This document shows positions 4,806-5,039 of a DNA stretch of 5,039 nt, in pieces (position 1 is the first letter of the stretch; every line of letters begins with the position of its first letter). The notes under the pieces are model-generated. The model ran no database searches. It was not told the DNA's origin and saw only the letters and a list, made by a program, of their open reading frames with translations. This stretch comes from Bacillota bacterium (GTDB taxonomy: Bacteria; Bacillota; Clostridia; Christensenellales; Borkfalkiaceae). The DNA is taken from the NCBI GenBank assembly GCA_003343805.1, contig QAKM01000016.1, forward strand, positions 1 to 5,039, in the 5' to 3' direction. The translations under genes and the position numbers were made by a program.

Positions 4806-5039
4806 TTACCCGCATACGGTGCGGAATACCCGCAGAAAGTTGTCCTTTGCGATCTTCTCGGTGACGCGCGGGCCGAACTCCCGTTCAAAGTCGGAAAGCA
4901 GCAGCGGCACGTCGGCGGGGGAACGCAGGAAGGCGTTCTCGGGGATGCCGTCGAAGTCGCTCCCGAGCGCCAGGACGTCCTCGCCGCCCGCGTTCAGGAT
5001 GGCCCTTGCATGGGCGAGCGCCGCCGCCCGCTGCCCCTC
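4806..5039 (-). CDS. Membrane dipeptidase, peptidase family M19 (C-terminal part, runs off the window)
   Basis: This reading frame is open from the window edge to the TAA at 4806-4808 and gives the last 77 residues of the protein; the start is outside. M19 (renal dipeptidase) enzymes are zinc-dependent TIM-barrel hydrolases that cleave dipeptides, including some with a D-residue. The fragment has the family signature LALGSDFDGIPENAF (23-37), whose DFDG aspartate belongs to the conserved active-site end of the barrel, preceded by the helix ALAHARAILNAGGEDV, and closes with the typical AKDNFLRVFR (64-73). Family members are usually 310-400 residues, so roughly a fifth to a quarter is visible. 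The zinc-binding HxD and bridging glutamate lie outside, so catalytic integrity is not tested. The gene is convergent with rarA and followed by two hairpins. Substrate cannot be inferred. Confidence 0.88.
   Translation of the reverse strand, partial: EGQRAAALAHARAILNAGGEDVLALGSDFDGIPENAFLRSPADVPLLLSDFEREFGPRVTEKIAKDNFLRVFRTVCG

Overview
The window looks like chromosomal housekeeping DNA from a GC-rich member of the Firmicutes, most likely a Clostridia-type anaerobe. Four things point there: the layout with rpmB divergent from asp23-yloV-recG, which is typical of Firmicutes; strong AGGAGG-like ribosome binding sites before every gene start seen; sigma-A-like promoters with 17-base spacers; and intrinsic hairpin/U-tract terminators. 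Base composition is clearly GC-rich in genes and AT-rich at promoters. The genus cannot be fixed from the sequence alone.

Layout. Positions 1-343 (minus) hold the first 114 codons of recG, a DNA branch-migration helicase; the rest lies outside. Positions 344-499 carry a hairpin that probably ends or attenuates the upstream transcript. Positions 500-2146 (minus) are yloV/fakA, a DAK-type kinase of the fatty-acid kinase family. Positions 2285-2635 (minus) are an Asp23/Gls24 family protein (yloU-like). These three genes read in one direction from a promoter at about 2662-2690. Facing away from it, rpmB (ribosomal protein L28, four-cysteine zinc form) occupies 2855-3043 (plus), with its own extended -10 promoter, a leader hairpin and a strong terminator. 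rarA (AAA+ replication-recombination ATPase) follows at 3182-4513 (plus) with its own promoter. A 292-base convergent intergenic stretch full of inverted repeats separates it from the 3' end of an M19 (renal/membrane) dipeptidase gene at 4806-5039 (minus, continuing beyond the window).

Functional links. The asp23-yloV-recG block joins envelope/lipid functions with DNA repair, an order known in Bacillus, where serine dehydratase genes sit between yloV and recG; here they are absent. rarA and recG both act on stalled replication forks but are separately transcribed. I found no CRISPR array, transposase gene, toxin-antitoxin pair, tRNA, rRNA or defence system, and no convincing new biological system. 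The least explained part is the palindrome-rich spacer at 4514-4805, which seems to combine terminators with REP/MITE-like repeat sequence.
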